Source: Branchinecta lynchi
Taxonomy: Eukaryota; Arthropoda; Branchiopoda; Anostraca; Branchinectidae
Assembly: GCA_023053575.1 (NCBI GenBank)
Contig: JAKZAP010000012.1
Span: forward strand, 3,100,230 to 3,164,229
Direction: 5' to 3'
Length of the DNA: 64,000 bases
The notes under the pieces were generated by a model, which saw only the letters and a program-made list of their open reading frames with translations, was not told the DNA's origin and did not search any database. Position numbers and translations under genes: made by a program. Of this stretch, positions 48,465 to 60,063 are shown piece after piece. Position 1 is the stretch's first letter, and the number at the start of each line of letters is the position of its first letter.

Positions 48465-49600
48465 TAATGCTTTTAATATCGTCAAATGTCACCCACTCCT
48501 CGGGGTTCTGGCCATAAGTCTTGTGATTCACACATGCTGATTTTGTTGCGCTGACACGTGACAGCCGGTACCCGCACCGGCTAGGCACCACAGAGAGTTG
48601 GCAATCCCTCGATTATCAACTAAATCAACTTGACCTTGATTCAACTCGACTTCGATCTTTAGCAAAATTATACTCTGTAGTAAGAAAACCGACTCAGAAC
48701 CCCCTTACTTGAATCTTAGTTGCTAAGCGATTTCAAATTCGTTCTACTTTCCAGTTCTCCCCTGGTAACCTATCGAATTTTGCGAAAACGTGACTGCTTT
48801 CAACTTGTTCTTGCGACCGCTTGCAAGACAATAGTATCGAGTGTTTACCTAAGAATAGCCTAATGAATGCTCCTTTTACGAAGTATTTGCAAATCGAACC
48901 AAGTTGTTAACAGACAAGTTGTTGTGACAGCAAGGTTGGCAGCAGAGCAGGCGAGAAAAGCAGGTTGAAAAGCCTTGGGAACGGGCTTAAAGTTTAACTG
49001 ACACTGAATTATTGTGACTCGGCTATAATAAGGGATTTGTTGTCCACCCTGGACTCTGGTACTGACATTCAGAATATAAACTGCTGGCCGAGCAAGAAAA
49101 AGTTCAATCCGGACGCGGAGAATTTGAATTTCAACAAAAGCATGCATTTAAATTGCTAATGAAGCGAAGCTGGGAAAATGTTTAATTCCAGATTGTAAAG
49201 TGACCTCTGCGTTTGACCTCGGCGGTAATTGATCCCCCTGTAGTTGCTGAATATTTCAGGCATAGAGACAGAAGCAAAAGTGGACTATAAATACGAAAGA
49301 AATAGTTCATTCTATGAAAATTGATTATATAAATAACGGAGTGACGAAGTCCTATTTCGTAAGCTCTCTCCTATTCCATCAGATCTTCAAGCTCATTTAA
49401 GTGAATAGAACAGGGTTAGAATAGAACACGAGTGGGTCGTACATAGAGTCATCAGATCACATACACACATCACACAACATCACATACAAATATAATAATG
49501 CATCGCAAACAAAATGTTAGTACAACACACTAAATAAACTACCTCCTACTTAGATTTCCCCTCAAGTAATTTCCCACCATTTTTGTTGGGCTACTTTGTA
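48465..49600. other. Intron 2 sequence without recognised features
   Basis: Unique-looking text. The minus ORF at 48860-49147 lacks splice context or motif. A gctctctcctattccatcag + atcttcaagctca phrase resembles text near 52310. Confidence 0.4.
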
Positions 49601-49639
49601 GTTTGTCGATGTCAATATACTAGGAAGAACTTCACGGGT

Positions 49640-50375
49640 TCAAATTAATATATACCGATACTTTTCGGTCGGTTGAGCGGTCCAGTCTTCTCGAGTTAGG
49701 GTACTTCCAGATATGCTAGGAAGTTGAAACTTGGCTTGAAGACACACTTGACAAGACTGGCCGGGAAGTTGTCATTTTCCAGATCCGATCTTCCTCTAAA
49801 GTACTCATATTAACCACAAAGTAACAAAAATAATTTAAAGCAAAATATACATTTTCGTGATCCCCATGCGCCCATGACTTCTTTAGAAATTTAACCGCAA
49901 AGCGAACAAAAAAAAATCTGGAAAGTATACTTTTCGTGATCTTCAAGTGCCCCTGATCTCTGTGCCACAAGGGTTTTGCTTAAAATGAATTTCTACAGCA
50001 CCCTTAAAGTGCGCATCTCAACCGAAAAGTCGGAAAGAATTTTTTACCAAACGATATATGTTCATGAAGTAGAAACAGTAGCTTTGAGCAAGATATACAT
50101 TTTCATGGTGTGGATGAGGATATCATTGTTGTTGTTCAAAGGTTTTGATTACAGATGAATTCTTAGCGCCCTTAAAGTGCGCAGCATCACAGCCAAGTGC
50201 AAAAATAAATACTTTTTATCAAACGAAACATTCTCTTTGATTTCCAAGGGCCCATGATCATTCTTATCTCACGGGTTTTGCCTACAAATGATAAAAAATA
50301 AACATGAATTGGCAAATTCCTACTTTCATCCTCTGACTCAGCCTTGCAAGTGCCATATGAGCTTCTGGCTCTTGT
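49640..50375 (+). repeat. Family B2 copy, + orientation
   Basis: A head-side unit (cggtcggttgagcggtccag, gagttagggtacttccagat) is followed by ~150-bp units with gcgcccttaaagtgcgca / tccaagggcccatgatcatt. It ends caagtgccatatgagcttct + ggctcttgttt. This is the uninterrupted partner of 24214-24862. Confidence 0.78.
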
Positions 50376-50514
50376 TTCAAATCCAAGTGGTAGTGAATTG
50401 GTTCGGAACTGGACTAGACTACACTTTCGTCTCTCAGGCCTATTCGGTCAAAATTGTACTCTGTTCTTGTGCTATTTCATCTTGCAGCTTATTTAAAACT
50501 CGCTTTCGAGAGTT

Positions 50515-51060
50515 TAACAAGATCAAAGGTCTCCATGGGATTCCAAAAGTTTAATATTTGATCCGAACTATTGGTTCTTGTATATATTCGGTCTTCGATA
50601 GACTTCTTAAACATTTTTACTATTAAAACTTTAGAAACAGATTAAATAATGTGGAAAATAGTTTTTCCAAATTTTTCGGTTTTTGCCGGGTACCAGGTGA
50701 ACTACTTGTCCGCCGAGAAAATAATTTTCATATTCGGACCCAGCACGTCTCCCTACCTCTAAATCGAACCCCTAATAAACTTTTGATTAAACTTTTACTT
50801 TCATTAGCTTTTAAAAAGTAACTTTTGTTTCCCTTAATTTCAGACCCCTCGCCTACCCCTAAATATAGGGCTAGACAGCTCATCTTCAAACTTAACCCGT
50901 ACTTTAACCCAAAGTGTCCGTATGCCAAGTTTGATCAAAATAGCTCAACCCCTTCGAGAGGTATCGTGCTAACAGACGGACAGACAGAGAGACGGACTAC
51001 TTTTACCAAGTCATAAGTATCCCTTCACTTACGTTTTGGGATCCCAGAAACTCATTAAAC
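50515..51060 (+). repeat. Diverged family A copy
   Basis: aacaagatcaaaggtctcca + tgggattcca at the start and cacttacgttttgggatccc at the end, with a single internal unit and a gacggacagacagagagacgg block between. Confidence 0.78.
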
Positions 51061-51134
51061 AGATGCGTCAGCCGTCAGCTGAGAGTTTTGTTCTGTTTCA
51101 GTTTTAGTTTCGTTGGACTATATTTAAAGAGAAC

Positions 51135-51365
51135 AAAAATACCCCAATTTCCTACGGTACATTCTAACCTGTCTAACAATGCCACGCTGATTTTCTCACT
51201 TGCCCTGTTTTTGCTACCTTCGATGTGTATCGTGCTGTCGACAGTTGTCTGCGAGAATTTTTCTATCAGTAAAACCGGTTATGTAAATTTTTTCCGTGTT
51301 TTCGCTGTAAGTCAACGGGTATCGGAAAAGGCTTAAATCAGCCAAATCGTGGGTTATTTGTTGTA
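51135..51365 (+). repeat. Family E repeat, partial + copy
   Basis: It begins at ccccaatttcctacggtaca and continues to gggttatttgttg. The 5' part seen in other copies is missing. Confidence 0.78.
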
Positions 51366-51369
51366 CATT

Positions 51370-52735
51370 CCTGCCAGGAAAGCACAAATGTAGTGCTTGG
51401 CTAGGGCAGTGAAATAAACAATATTAACTTAAACACCAAACAGAATCAACGAACTGAATATTCCATTTAAAGAAAAAGGGAGGAGACGTAAAACTTATCT
51501 ATGGTTTCAACTTTAAATAAAAGGAGAGAACAAATAAGGGAAAGAAGGAACGAGAAAGAAAGAAAACAAAAGAAAAGAAAAACAGGGGGGGGGGGTCTAA
51601 AAGAGGATAACACTAAACAATGTTCCTGTAATGACCTTTCGCTGCTCGCTTGAAGGAAATGAGGTTATTCGAATTTCCGGATGTCTAACGGTAGCAGATT
51701 CCAAATTGACGGCGCAAAAAATCGAATTAAAAAAGAAGCCCTTTTCGTGAGTGCGCTTCTTGAACGATGTCACAAGAGTCTCGGGTGTCATAAGAATGTT
51801 CTAACTATATTACTTGAAGCTCAAGCAAAACGAACTTCCGATCATAGTCCCACCTCGGACAAGTGGTAATATTTGTCTTCGAAGCATATAGAGTAGCACG
51901 ACATGTATCTATAATGTTTGAAAAGCGAGAGTGCTTTAAAGTTTAACTGAAAAGCAAACTTATTTTTGCATCATTTAGTTGAATACACCTAGTTATTTGG
52001 ATTCAGCTAAGAGATTTTTTGATTTTCCACTATCTGCTCTCGTAGTGAGGTTCAGAGTATCTGCGGCTGTCCCCACAGCGTAAATTCTACTATGACGCGG
52101 AATATTTGAATCGGCACACAGACGCGGCTTTTCAGTGGGCGGTGATAAGCTTGGCGAAGACTGCTTAGTGCCTGAACAAAAAAATGTTCATAAATCTTTT
52201 TCGTCAAGCATGCGACACAGGTAGTAACACAAATATGACAGGGAAATTTCACTATTTGAAAATTGGTTATTCGTGAATAGTGAGCAACAAAGTAACGCAT
52301 TTTCATCGGATATTCAAGCCTCTCTAAGTGAATAAGTGAGAGGTAACAAGACTGTCCCTTCTCTGCCCTTTTCAGTTAAACTTTAAGCGCAGTCTTAATG
52401 AAACCCAGCACATGCTTTACTCATCTCTGTCAGTGTGTGTTTTTTGTGGGTTTTTTTTTAGGTTTCTTGCGTTCTCTCAATTATTGTCGATGGCAGTAAT
52501 GTTCGTTTTTCTTTTCCTTTCTTTCTTTGTTCTTTTTCTTCTTCTGTATTTAATTACACCGTGCACATTAGCGCACTATGATAAGCAGTAAAACAATTAT
52601 TATTATTATAGATACGTTATAATTATGTAGCTCCTGATTATTTTCTAAGTCTGATTAAGGACAGTTTCCCACAATCAGTAATGCAAGTGACGTGAACCAT
52701 AAAACGCTGAAAAGTTAACGTTTTCTGTTTCTCTT
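51370..52735. other. Intron 2 sequence leading to exon 3
   Basis: A purine-rich block (51460-51595, with a G10 run) is followed by a stretch with short ORFs on both strands (51597-51869) of no recognised family. Then comes AT-rich text and the pyrimidine tract of the exon-3 acceptor (ttttctgtttctcttctag). Confidence 0.45.
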
Positions 52736-52739
52736 CTAG

Positions 52740-52833
52740 TGCATTCGTGGTGAGAGAAAGTCGGAGCAAAGCAGGGATATACGTATTGTCGTACCTCTAC
52801 AGAGGTCGGGTCTACCATGCACAAGTTACCCAG
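52740..52833 (+). CDS. GRB7/10/14: GRB7/10/14-family adaptor, SH2 central exon with FVVRES phosphotyrosine pocket
   Basis: The acceptor is ttttctgtttctcttctag and the donor is CAG|gtaagc. The first base completes a Gly codon from the previous exon, then 31 codons follow. The translation begins AFVVRESRSKAGIYVLSYLY and continues RGRVYHAQVTQ. This is the SH2 beta-B to beta-D region: the Arg of F-V-V-R-E-S is the beta-B5 residue that binds phosphotyrosine, and the His of V-Y-H is the beta-D4 position. Both key residues are intact, so the domain should be able to bind phosphopeptide. The exon is too short for ordinary ORF calling and was found from its splice sites and SH2 motif. It follows a 25-kb intron full of repeats. 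Confidence 0.93.
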
Positions 52834-52916
52834 GTAAGCCAAAACTTTCGACGAACGTGTTCGCACCCAAGAAATCGAAATTCGCCTCGCTGTGCGAATC
52901 CTTTGTAATCCCACCC

Positions 52917-53222
52917 CTTAAAGGACATGTCTTCCCTATAATACTAACGCAACCCACTTTCATAGTCACTCCATATATTTCTCAACCCGGAGATCCCAAT
53001 TTCGTACGGTACATTTTAACCTGTCTAACAATACCACGCTGATTTTCTCGTGTTTTGCTACCTTCGATGTGTATCATGGTGTCGACAGTTGTCTGCAAGA
53101 AGTTTTCCATCAGTAAAACCGGTTATGTAAATTGTTTCCTGTTTTCGCTATAAGTCAACGGGTATCGGAAAAGGCTTAAATCAGCCAAATCGTGGGTCAT
53201 TTGTTAGCCTAGTTTTAAAGTA
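52917..53222 (+). repeat. Family E repeat, + copy, 83 bp after the exon-3 donor
   Basis: It runs from cttaaaggacatgtcttccc to gcctagttttaaagtattc. Closest to the 51135 copy in sequence. Confidence 0.8.
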
Positions 53223-53231
53223 TTCAAATAT

Positions 53232-54448
53232 TTCCATATGCCTGCTATAATAAAAACATTTTGTTAGATCCAAAGTCAAACTATGATTCCATATTCCCCA
53301 TATCGGGCGTTTCCGACCCGCACCGCTAGATGACTCAGCGGTCGGATCGAGTCGTGACTTCATCTTGGGTCTTGGTTGGGGGGGGGGGGGGGCCAGACGT
53401 TGCAAGTGCTAGGATTCTTATGATATAACTCCTTTAAGTAAATAAATAAATATTATATAATTCAGGTCTTCGTAACAAAGTGTCCGACCCACTGAGTGGT
53501 TTGGCGGACAAGTGGTTTGGCCCGAGATACATAGAAGCAAACCCGAAGTTTAAACGATGACAGATCTGACAACTGTCATCGTGACTTCGCTAGCGGAATA
53601 TCAGCCAAGTCCTTTTTGCGCCAGACGTGCAGTTTTTTGCGAGGCGTGATGCAAATTGCGCTTCGAATTTGGCGCGACTGTGCCAAGATAATCAGCGGAG
53701 ATTAGCGGAGACTGTCAGGTGGTTTGGGGTCTAGCCAGCTGCCTGAAAAGATACAGGAGGGGTATCTAACCTCGAATTGATACAACCTCGGACTTGACAA
53801 AAAAGAATAAAGGAAATTTCAGTGCAATTCTGACAAGGTCCTAACCGTCAAGATGGAAATACTGAAAGACCTACGACCTGTTTTGGACTGGACAGGAGTT
53901 TCCTTGTAAGATTTCCGGGCCAATTTCGAGGTTGGATACCCCTCCTGTACTTCCTATGTGACTTCTAATTCACCCGAATGTCAACGAGCCAAACCTGGGT
54001 TCTGTTGTGGACTCTCCCTCCTCTCCAGATTAGAGGAGTTAAAGCCAGGCTTCACTTTTCCCAAGGGGCTACCCACTTTCCGGCTGCTGTATATCCTTTC
54101 GGAACCGATGCCCGCCGCAAACTAAACATGCTGATTTTAACACATGGTTAACGCATGGCAAACGGAGCCGGCACCGGGAACTGGCTATACAAAAGCCAAC
54201 GATAAAAATTGACAAACTGCTTTCAAGGTTTGAAATTGATTACTTTAAAGGAGTTATATCATAAGCATTCTAGCACTTGCAGCGTCTAGAGTCCCTCCCC
54301 CCCCCCCCCCCAAGACCCAAGATGAAGCCACGACTCGATCCGACCGCTGGGTCATCTAGCGGTGTGGGTCGGAATGCGCCCGATATGGGGAGGATGGAAT
54401 CATAATTACTTTGGATCTAACAAAAGGTTGTTATTGCAGCAGATGGAA
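53232..54448. mobile_element. 1.2-kb fold-back element with ~200-bp inverted arms
   Basis: The left arm 53232-53440 (attttgttagatccaaagt.., cccgcaccgctagatgactc, G14 run, aagtgctaggattcttatga, tataactcctttaa) is matched inverted by 54238-54448 (ttaaaggagttatatcataa, gcattctagcacttgcag, C14 run, atgaagccacgactcgatcc, gatctaacaaaaggttg). The middle, 53441-54237, has no arm homology and no ORF. It follows directly on family E. Confidence 0.88.
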
Positions 54449-55032
54449 CATGTGTAGAAAAATTAAACTAATTATTTGCATTATCGATTTCTTGTGTTTT
54501 CTGATTTTTCTTGTTCATTCTAGTAACTCCAAAGAATTAAGGATGTAAACTAGATAACAATAGACAAACGCCGTAAATTATACTAAATTCGTTATAGTGA
54601 TTTCTTGAAGATTATGCAGTTGAGCTAAATAATATTCAGCTTCCGAGACCCAAAAATGTCAAACTGGCCGATGATTTCTTCTTCCAACATATCTAAACGT
54701 CCACAGGGTGATATAAGTTGTTTTAATCCTCTTACACGCCATTCGATCTTCTCGAAGGTTCTAGGAATCTTTTGACCAGCGACAGGAGATCAGTGGCGTT
54801 CAGGAATGAGTTGTGTTCAAGTGATTTTTGGATAAACAAAGGTAACAGTATGTTCGTAGAAATGCGACCATCGAAAAATTATGGTGTCTCCCACCTTCTC
54901 GGCCCACATGAATCAAAGACTTTAATGTGAGAATATTGTTGTCTGGTGTTAGAATTTTATGAAAAAAAAAGGTACAGCATTGCTAGTTCAAGCGACTACA
55001 GCTTCGTTTATCTGGTTTAGTATGAAGACGAC

Positions 55033-55197
55033 CAAGGCCGTATCCAGGAGGGGGGGGGGGGGGTTCCCCCCCCCCCCCGAAACACACACAAATACTCATT
55101 TTTATAGGCTTTTCCCTCTGATCTATGTCTTCTTTGTGCGACCCGCAGGCACCCCTCTCCCCCCCCCCCCCGAAATAAATTCCTGGATATGGACCTG
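55033..55197. mobile_element. hAT-type MITE (CAAGGCCGTATCCAGG termini), copy 2
   Basis: Same ends and interior as 9712-9885. Flanking octamers aagacgac (left) and aagacgat (right) match 7 of 8. The element has landed in a D-family-like sequence (tgaagacgac...ccttgccagaaagagcc). Confidence 0.92.
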
Positions 55198-55322
55198 AAG
55201 ACGATCCTTGCCAGAAAGAGCCAATAAATCGCTAGATAAATTCCAGTCAACTTAAAACAATTAGTTTTACGTCGTGGTGTTAGGTTTTACTGTTCTAGGC
55301 TTCTGCCTAAGCCATGGCCGCT

Positions 55323-55373
55323 CAACTAAGTGGCCTGACAGGAAGGGCTCTTCCTTTCAGCTCACTTAGTTGT
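55323..55373. repeat. Imperfect hairpin (caactaagtggcctgacagg...)
   Basis: caactaagtggcctgacagg is followed after a few bases by cctttcagctcacttagttg, about 20 bp per arm with mismatches. Confidence 0.6.
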
Positions 55374-55536
55374 TCACGTAGTCTTTCAACTAGCGTGTTA
55401 TCGAAGGCGTAGATGTGTTCGTACGGTTCTAGCTATGTTCAGGTTCAGGCCACATTTATTAATCTTTACTCACTGTTATATTTTTACTTCGAATCTTCAC
55501 CGTGATCTGCAACTCTCTGCGCCACTTTTCTGCTTA

Positions 55537-56091
55537 AGCATTGTCCTAATTGGTGTAATAAGGTGAATAGCGCTATACGCGATGTCTACGTCTTAACACA
55601 CACGCCTGTTCAAATACAACCCAAGAGGTTCTTATCAATGCGGCTTCCGATGTTGCCAAGGTAATACAATTTTTCGAGCTCTAAAAATATCCGAAAAGGT
55701 TCTTGGTACTACTTGAAGTACACGAGTACAATATAACACAAATTATACTGTAAAAAAGCTATTAAAATAACGGATGGACAGCATTGGTCCTCGAACTGAC
55801 GAAAAGCCGTCGTAATAGAACAAAAACGTGTTTTTGTTAAGAAAAGTTGTTTCTTTAGCTTCCAACAAAGTAGAACTGTTGTGCTTTCCTTGGCAACCCT
55901 GACGACGTTGCGCCTCTCCTCGGCCCGCTGGCGAACCAACCAAGCGATCTGATTGGCCATGCATAAGCCAGAATAGAACGCTAGTCTATTCTCCTTATTC
56001 ACCTTATTACAGCGCGCTCCGAGGAAAAGAGGAATCTGTAATAAGTCTTATACGCGGTAATACGCCTTATTACACCAATTAGGACAATGCT
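55537..56091. mobile_element. 555-bp MITE with 27-bp TIRs and TTA target duplication
   Basis: The left end AGCATTGTCCTAATTGGTGT + AATAAGG is perfectly repeated in inverse at the right end (56065-56091). TTA flanks both sides (55534-55536, 56092-56094), as expected for PIF/Harbinger-type insertion. The interior has a second partial inverted copy (tattcaccttattac at ~55999) and a minus-strand ORF of no recognised family. Confidence 0.85.
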
Positions 56092-56651
56092 TTAGAAAAT
56101 GACTAGAAAAGCCTTTTTATAGACTGTTTCTCTGACGTCAAACCCGCCTTGCATAACTCCCACTGATCACCTGCTGATCTCCCGCTTGCAAACCGCAGCG
56201 TCTTGGAAGCGTTATGTAAGAACTTCTGGTGGAACTTGGCTTTGAATTCTCCTTTTAAATCTTGCTGAGTTTAAAAAGTTCGGAAACAATGCAACTTTTA
56301 AATCTGAATTTGCTAACAATAAAGACGTGAAGACCCTTCGTAACTAACTTATCCAGGCAGAGCCATCAAATATCTTTTCCAGAAACTGAACTCTTGTCTT
56401 TTAACGTTTAGATGTTGATGATAATTATAATTCACTGTGATCACTTAAACAAAAATTTAAGTATAATTTCCTAGTTCAGACTAGTGTTTAGTCTACTATA
56501 AAACAGACAACTTTGTAAACGTGATTATACTGCAGACAAGTTTTGATCTCTGCAACTTCGCTGGTTTGAAGTCGGTATCTTGCCAACTATAAACTTTCTA
56601 CAATTATATCTTCTACCAGCAAAACATAAATAATTGTGTAGATTGTAACAA

Positions 56652-56974
56652 CCGTCACGACTGGGAGGGGGGATGCCCCCCCCCAATGTTGTCTGTCAGT
56701 CGGTAAAAAATAACTGAGTCGGCGCGAAGCCCCACGATTTTTCTTCCGTAAAAACAGTTGATTTTTCGCCATGAAAACAGTTGATTTTTCTGAAAAACAT
56801 TCGATTTTTCCTCAAAACCGTCTTTTTTTTCTGAAAATCAGTCGATATTTTCGAAACTCCCTTTTTTTCTTGAAAACAGTCGTTTTCTCTGCAGAAACAG
56901 TCGGTAAAAATTACCCGCCAGTCAGTAAATTCCTTGCCCCCCCCCCCCCCAAACATTTTGGGTAGTAACGCATC
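56652..56974. mobile_element. hAT-type MITE of the CAGAGGCGT family, copy 2 (decayed end)
   Basis: Inverted relative to 27021: ccccccaatgttgt..cggtaaaaaataactgagtc + ggcgcgaag, the cgatttttctgaaaa phrase series, then acattttgggtagtaacgca + tctg. The left terminus is eroded (cgtcacgactgggag) and no duplication was found. The minus ORF at 56696-57124 comes from it. Confidence 0.78.
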
Positions 56975-56979
56975 TGGGC

Positions 56980-59030
56980 CCATGTACGTACTAAATCGAT
57001 CGACATTGAAAACTCGATTTCCATAAAAATATCTCACCATTTCTATGTATGTAGCATATTCGAAATAATGACTTAGGAAGAAAAAAGAATCAAGTTTTAT
57101 GAAAACGACATTAAACTTTGACATTCAAGAGCTCAGTAGTCACCAAGAATGTGAACCAATGGAGTTCGAATCCACCGGCTCCCCTAGGCTCTGGCATTGA
57201 GAACATCAGGGTACGATATGTTCATAGCAGTGAGGTTTCCCACCGAAAGAACTATAGGGTTAAAAAAATTAAATGAACTGGAAAATTTGAACAAATTCTA
57301 TTAGTATCATCCCTACGAAGTTACTAGATACTGCAGTATCCATAATTCGTACATATGATAGAGAGCCCGGATTTGTGGCACCATCATCACTTCCATATGG
57401 AAAAGTTGAAATTTTTTCAACTTGATGATGAAAGTGCTGGAAGTCCGGCCGGGAAATCCTCATAATGTGTTCGCACTTTAACTCGTGGTCACTTGACCCA
57501 ACGATATACGGAAATCCAATCGGTATACCAGGGCATTGGCACATCTCGACAGAAGTATTCTGTCGATGACCCGATTTGGGTGATTAATTCCTTCCACTAG
57601 CATTTTCCTTTCGAATCTTTCCATTCCCTAATGCCTGAGCCACATTCAGCCGCAACTGTACGTAATTAGGTTCGTTAATTTGGTTATTAACCACTCTTTA
57701 CGTTGATACTGTCCTCACTTGGAACAAAGAAATTCAAGACATATTACCACCATCATCACTCAAAGGTAAACAACACTAGCTAAAGTCGGTGACTCTGGTC
57801 TGTGACTGGTCCAATGATACGTTTCAAAATGGCGAATATGGATTTTTCCAACTCGTCTATTTTACTTTTTCAGCGTCTTTTCTTCCCAGTTTCGACCGCA
57901 AGACGGTCTTATTACCGGCGCTATTACCAGGTGTGACTATAGTAGGACCTGGCATAACCTGAGGCGTATTCTCGCCGTCGCGAGGACTCCTCGGGGACTC
58001 GAATGGAACGGCGAGAATAGAGGGAGTCACGCTACGCGGATTCCACGGACGGAAAACAGCGAGAACACGGGGAATGCTTTCGAAACGGATTTTGTTCCCC
58101 CCCCCCACCACCACACAAAAAATATGCAATTGACGAAATTAGCCTGGATCCACTTTATTTTTGTTTTGTTTATTTTGATGGTTTTTAACTTCGCGACAAT
58201 ACGGAGAGTGAGTCCCAGGGACAAACAAATACGCCGGGACTCTTCAAGTCGAGTCCTCGGGGAACGGCGAGAATACACCTCTAGCTCACAATTCATGATT
58301 TTAGTCAACAGCACGTCTCGATCGTTAAGATATGGTATGAATTAATGAGGCGACTTCCAACTCAGACGTCACTCCTGATACTGGATATTGAATGGCGCAA
58401 TACAAGTGGAAATTTTGTTCAGTTTGAATGTGCATGCGCAAAAGATATCAACTGAGGCATGCTAATCGACGGACAGGAATAAAGGTTAGCGAATTTCGAA
58501 GGGTTCTCCACTCTCGACTTCAGCGTACAGCAAGACGGTGTTGGCACCGGGCGCGAGTGCGATATGTTAGAGCATTAAAGTCACCAAGGAAGGAAGGAAG
58601 GAAGGGATTTATTTCTTCAACATTTCTACAACATATTGAACATATTCTTAAACCAATAGCCCGTCTCAATATGTGACAACAGGTCACCTGTGCAAGACGG
58701 ACATCAAATTATCAAAATCTATTGATCAATTTTTTTTTTTTTTTTTTCTATACACTTAGTGAGACTTTAACTCACTCCAAATCAGCTTTCCTCACTCAAA
58801 CACCCCTATCCTACCCAATTCCCATTCCCCTCCCGAATCCTGCCCCAACCTTTCCCCAACCTGCCCACAACCATAGTTGTGTTTTTGCAGATACCGTGGT
58901 ATCTGTTACCTTAATTCGCACTTCGGAGCGAATTAAGATCAGTCTTGATCTGTTGAATCGCTCCGTCATTGATGACGTGATGATGTGTTATGCATCAGAT
59001 GAATCCCAGTTGTAGTTTCACGGCACATCA
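56980..59030. other. Intron 3 sequence without a gene
   Basis: Holds a short direct duplication (ctcggggactcgaatgga + acggcgagaata near 57990 and cctcggggaacggcgagaat near 58254), a T-run at 58729 and an isolated B-box-like motif (gagttcgaatcc at 57164). No coding exon was recognised. Confidence 0.45.
58587..58603 (+). repeat. (AAGG)n microsatellite
   Basis: aaggaaggaaggaaggaag, a short simple repeat. Confidence 0.9.
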
Positions 59031-59032
59031 TT

Positions 59033-59397
59033 TCACTCTTCATCTAGCGACTTTTTGAAGGCTTCCTCGTTGGGTGCTGATACCGTGTTGTTGGTCAGGC
59101 TGTTCCATGTGTTGACAACTCGACATGAGAAGAACTGTTGGCGTTGTAGGGTTCTGACAGATGGCTTAAACAGCTTCTTAGAGTGTCCACTTCTATCTGC
59201 GCCAACGCTCTGGACAATGGGCATACAAAGTGGGGGTTGTTCTTGTGAGGTTAGCTAATATGTCATAAGCATGTCAGCTCGCTGTCGTCGAAAAACAAGT
59301 GTAGTTAGTTTCAGCTCCTTCAGACGTTGTTCATAGGAACATTGATCATTCCAAAATCAACCACTGGTCTGACAAGGGCCTTGTACAACTTCAGGAA
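59033..59397 (-). pseudogene. LINE reverse-transcriptase C-terminal fragment (CR1/L2-like), internally deleted
   Basis: On the minus strand the region reads LYKALVRPVVDFGM (59397 downward). After a deletion and frame change it reads EQRLKELKLTTLVFRRQRAD, a stop, and then RSGHSKKLFKPSVRT and FFSCRVVNTWNSLTNNTVSA, ending EAFKKSLDEE*. This order (L-Y-K-x-L-V-R-P, then R-L-K-x-L-x-L-x-x-L..R-R..D, then F-F-S-x-R-V-V-N-x-W-N-S-L) is the familiar end of CR1/L2/Jockey-type LINE proteins. It is broken by a deletion after FGM, a frameshift and an in-frame stop, so it is a dead fragment. Confidence 0.88.
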
Positions 59398-59949
59398 AAC
59401 GTAAGGGAAACGTGAGTTACCAGGGTAACTGGATCTGCAATTAGTCGTTTTTGCAGTTACCGTGGTATCTGATATACGGTTGCTCTGCACAAACGAAAAT
59501 TGCCGGATTTGTGCTTTTAGAAATCATCCAAAAGAAATACTAATATCCACTTACATAACTTCTTTCCCGCCAATTTGACAGAAAACAAAATTCTTTGAGA
59601 TGAATTTTCAGATACCTCGACCATGCGGAGTCAAATATTTCCCTGTGCCCTGCCCGATGCTGACGAGCGGAGATCAGGGGCTATGCGGCACATCACGTTT
59701 CGTTACCTCTACAAATAGCTATATCGCTGTGAAACCCCGTAGAAGAAAGTTCCAAAGTCAAGGCCGATTGTTTCTCTAGACGCGCTCGCACTTATTGCTC
59801 TGTGATGAGCAACGGCGAAGACGGAAGTAGACGAGTATTAAGGCAAAGCTAGAGCAAGTACCTCTAGCTCCGCTCAGTTTTGTTGGGGTATCCATAGTCG
59901 CTGCGTGGGACCAAAGAAAGAGGTTCTATCCGATTGTTTGTTCTTGGTT

Positions 59950-60058
59950 GGACGTCTGTTGTTGCACAACGTCCAACAATGTCTGTTGTTGCACAACGTC
60001 CAACAATGTCTGTTGTTGCACAACGTCCAACAATGTCTGTTGTTGAACAACTTCCGAC
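59950..60058 (+). repeat. 27-bp minisatellite, ~3.8 copies
   Basis: A unit containing tctgttgttgcacaacgtcc + aacaatg repeats three times exactly, then a fourth decayed copy. tgttgttgcacaac is itself nearly palindromic. It produces the VAQRPTMSV periodic ORF. A stray partial copy (gacaatgtctgttgttgg) occurs at 60563. Confidence 0.93.
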
Positions 60059-60063
60059 GGGTG

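Noticed and set aside
57131..57180. Possible tRNA or tRNA-derived SINE (B-box-like gagttcgaatcc with agctcagtagt upstream)
   Set aside because: Only the T-arm region pairs (4 of 5). No acceptor stem or anticodon arm can be formed and there is no second copy to suggest a SINE.
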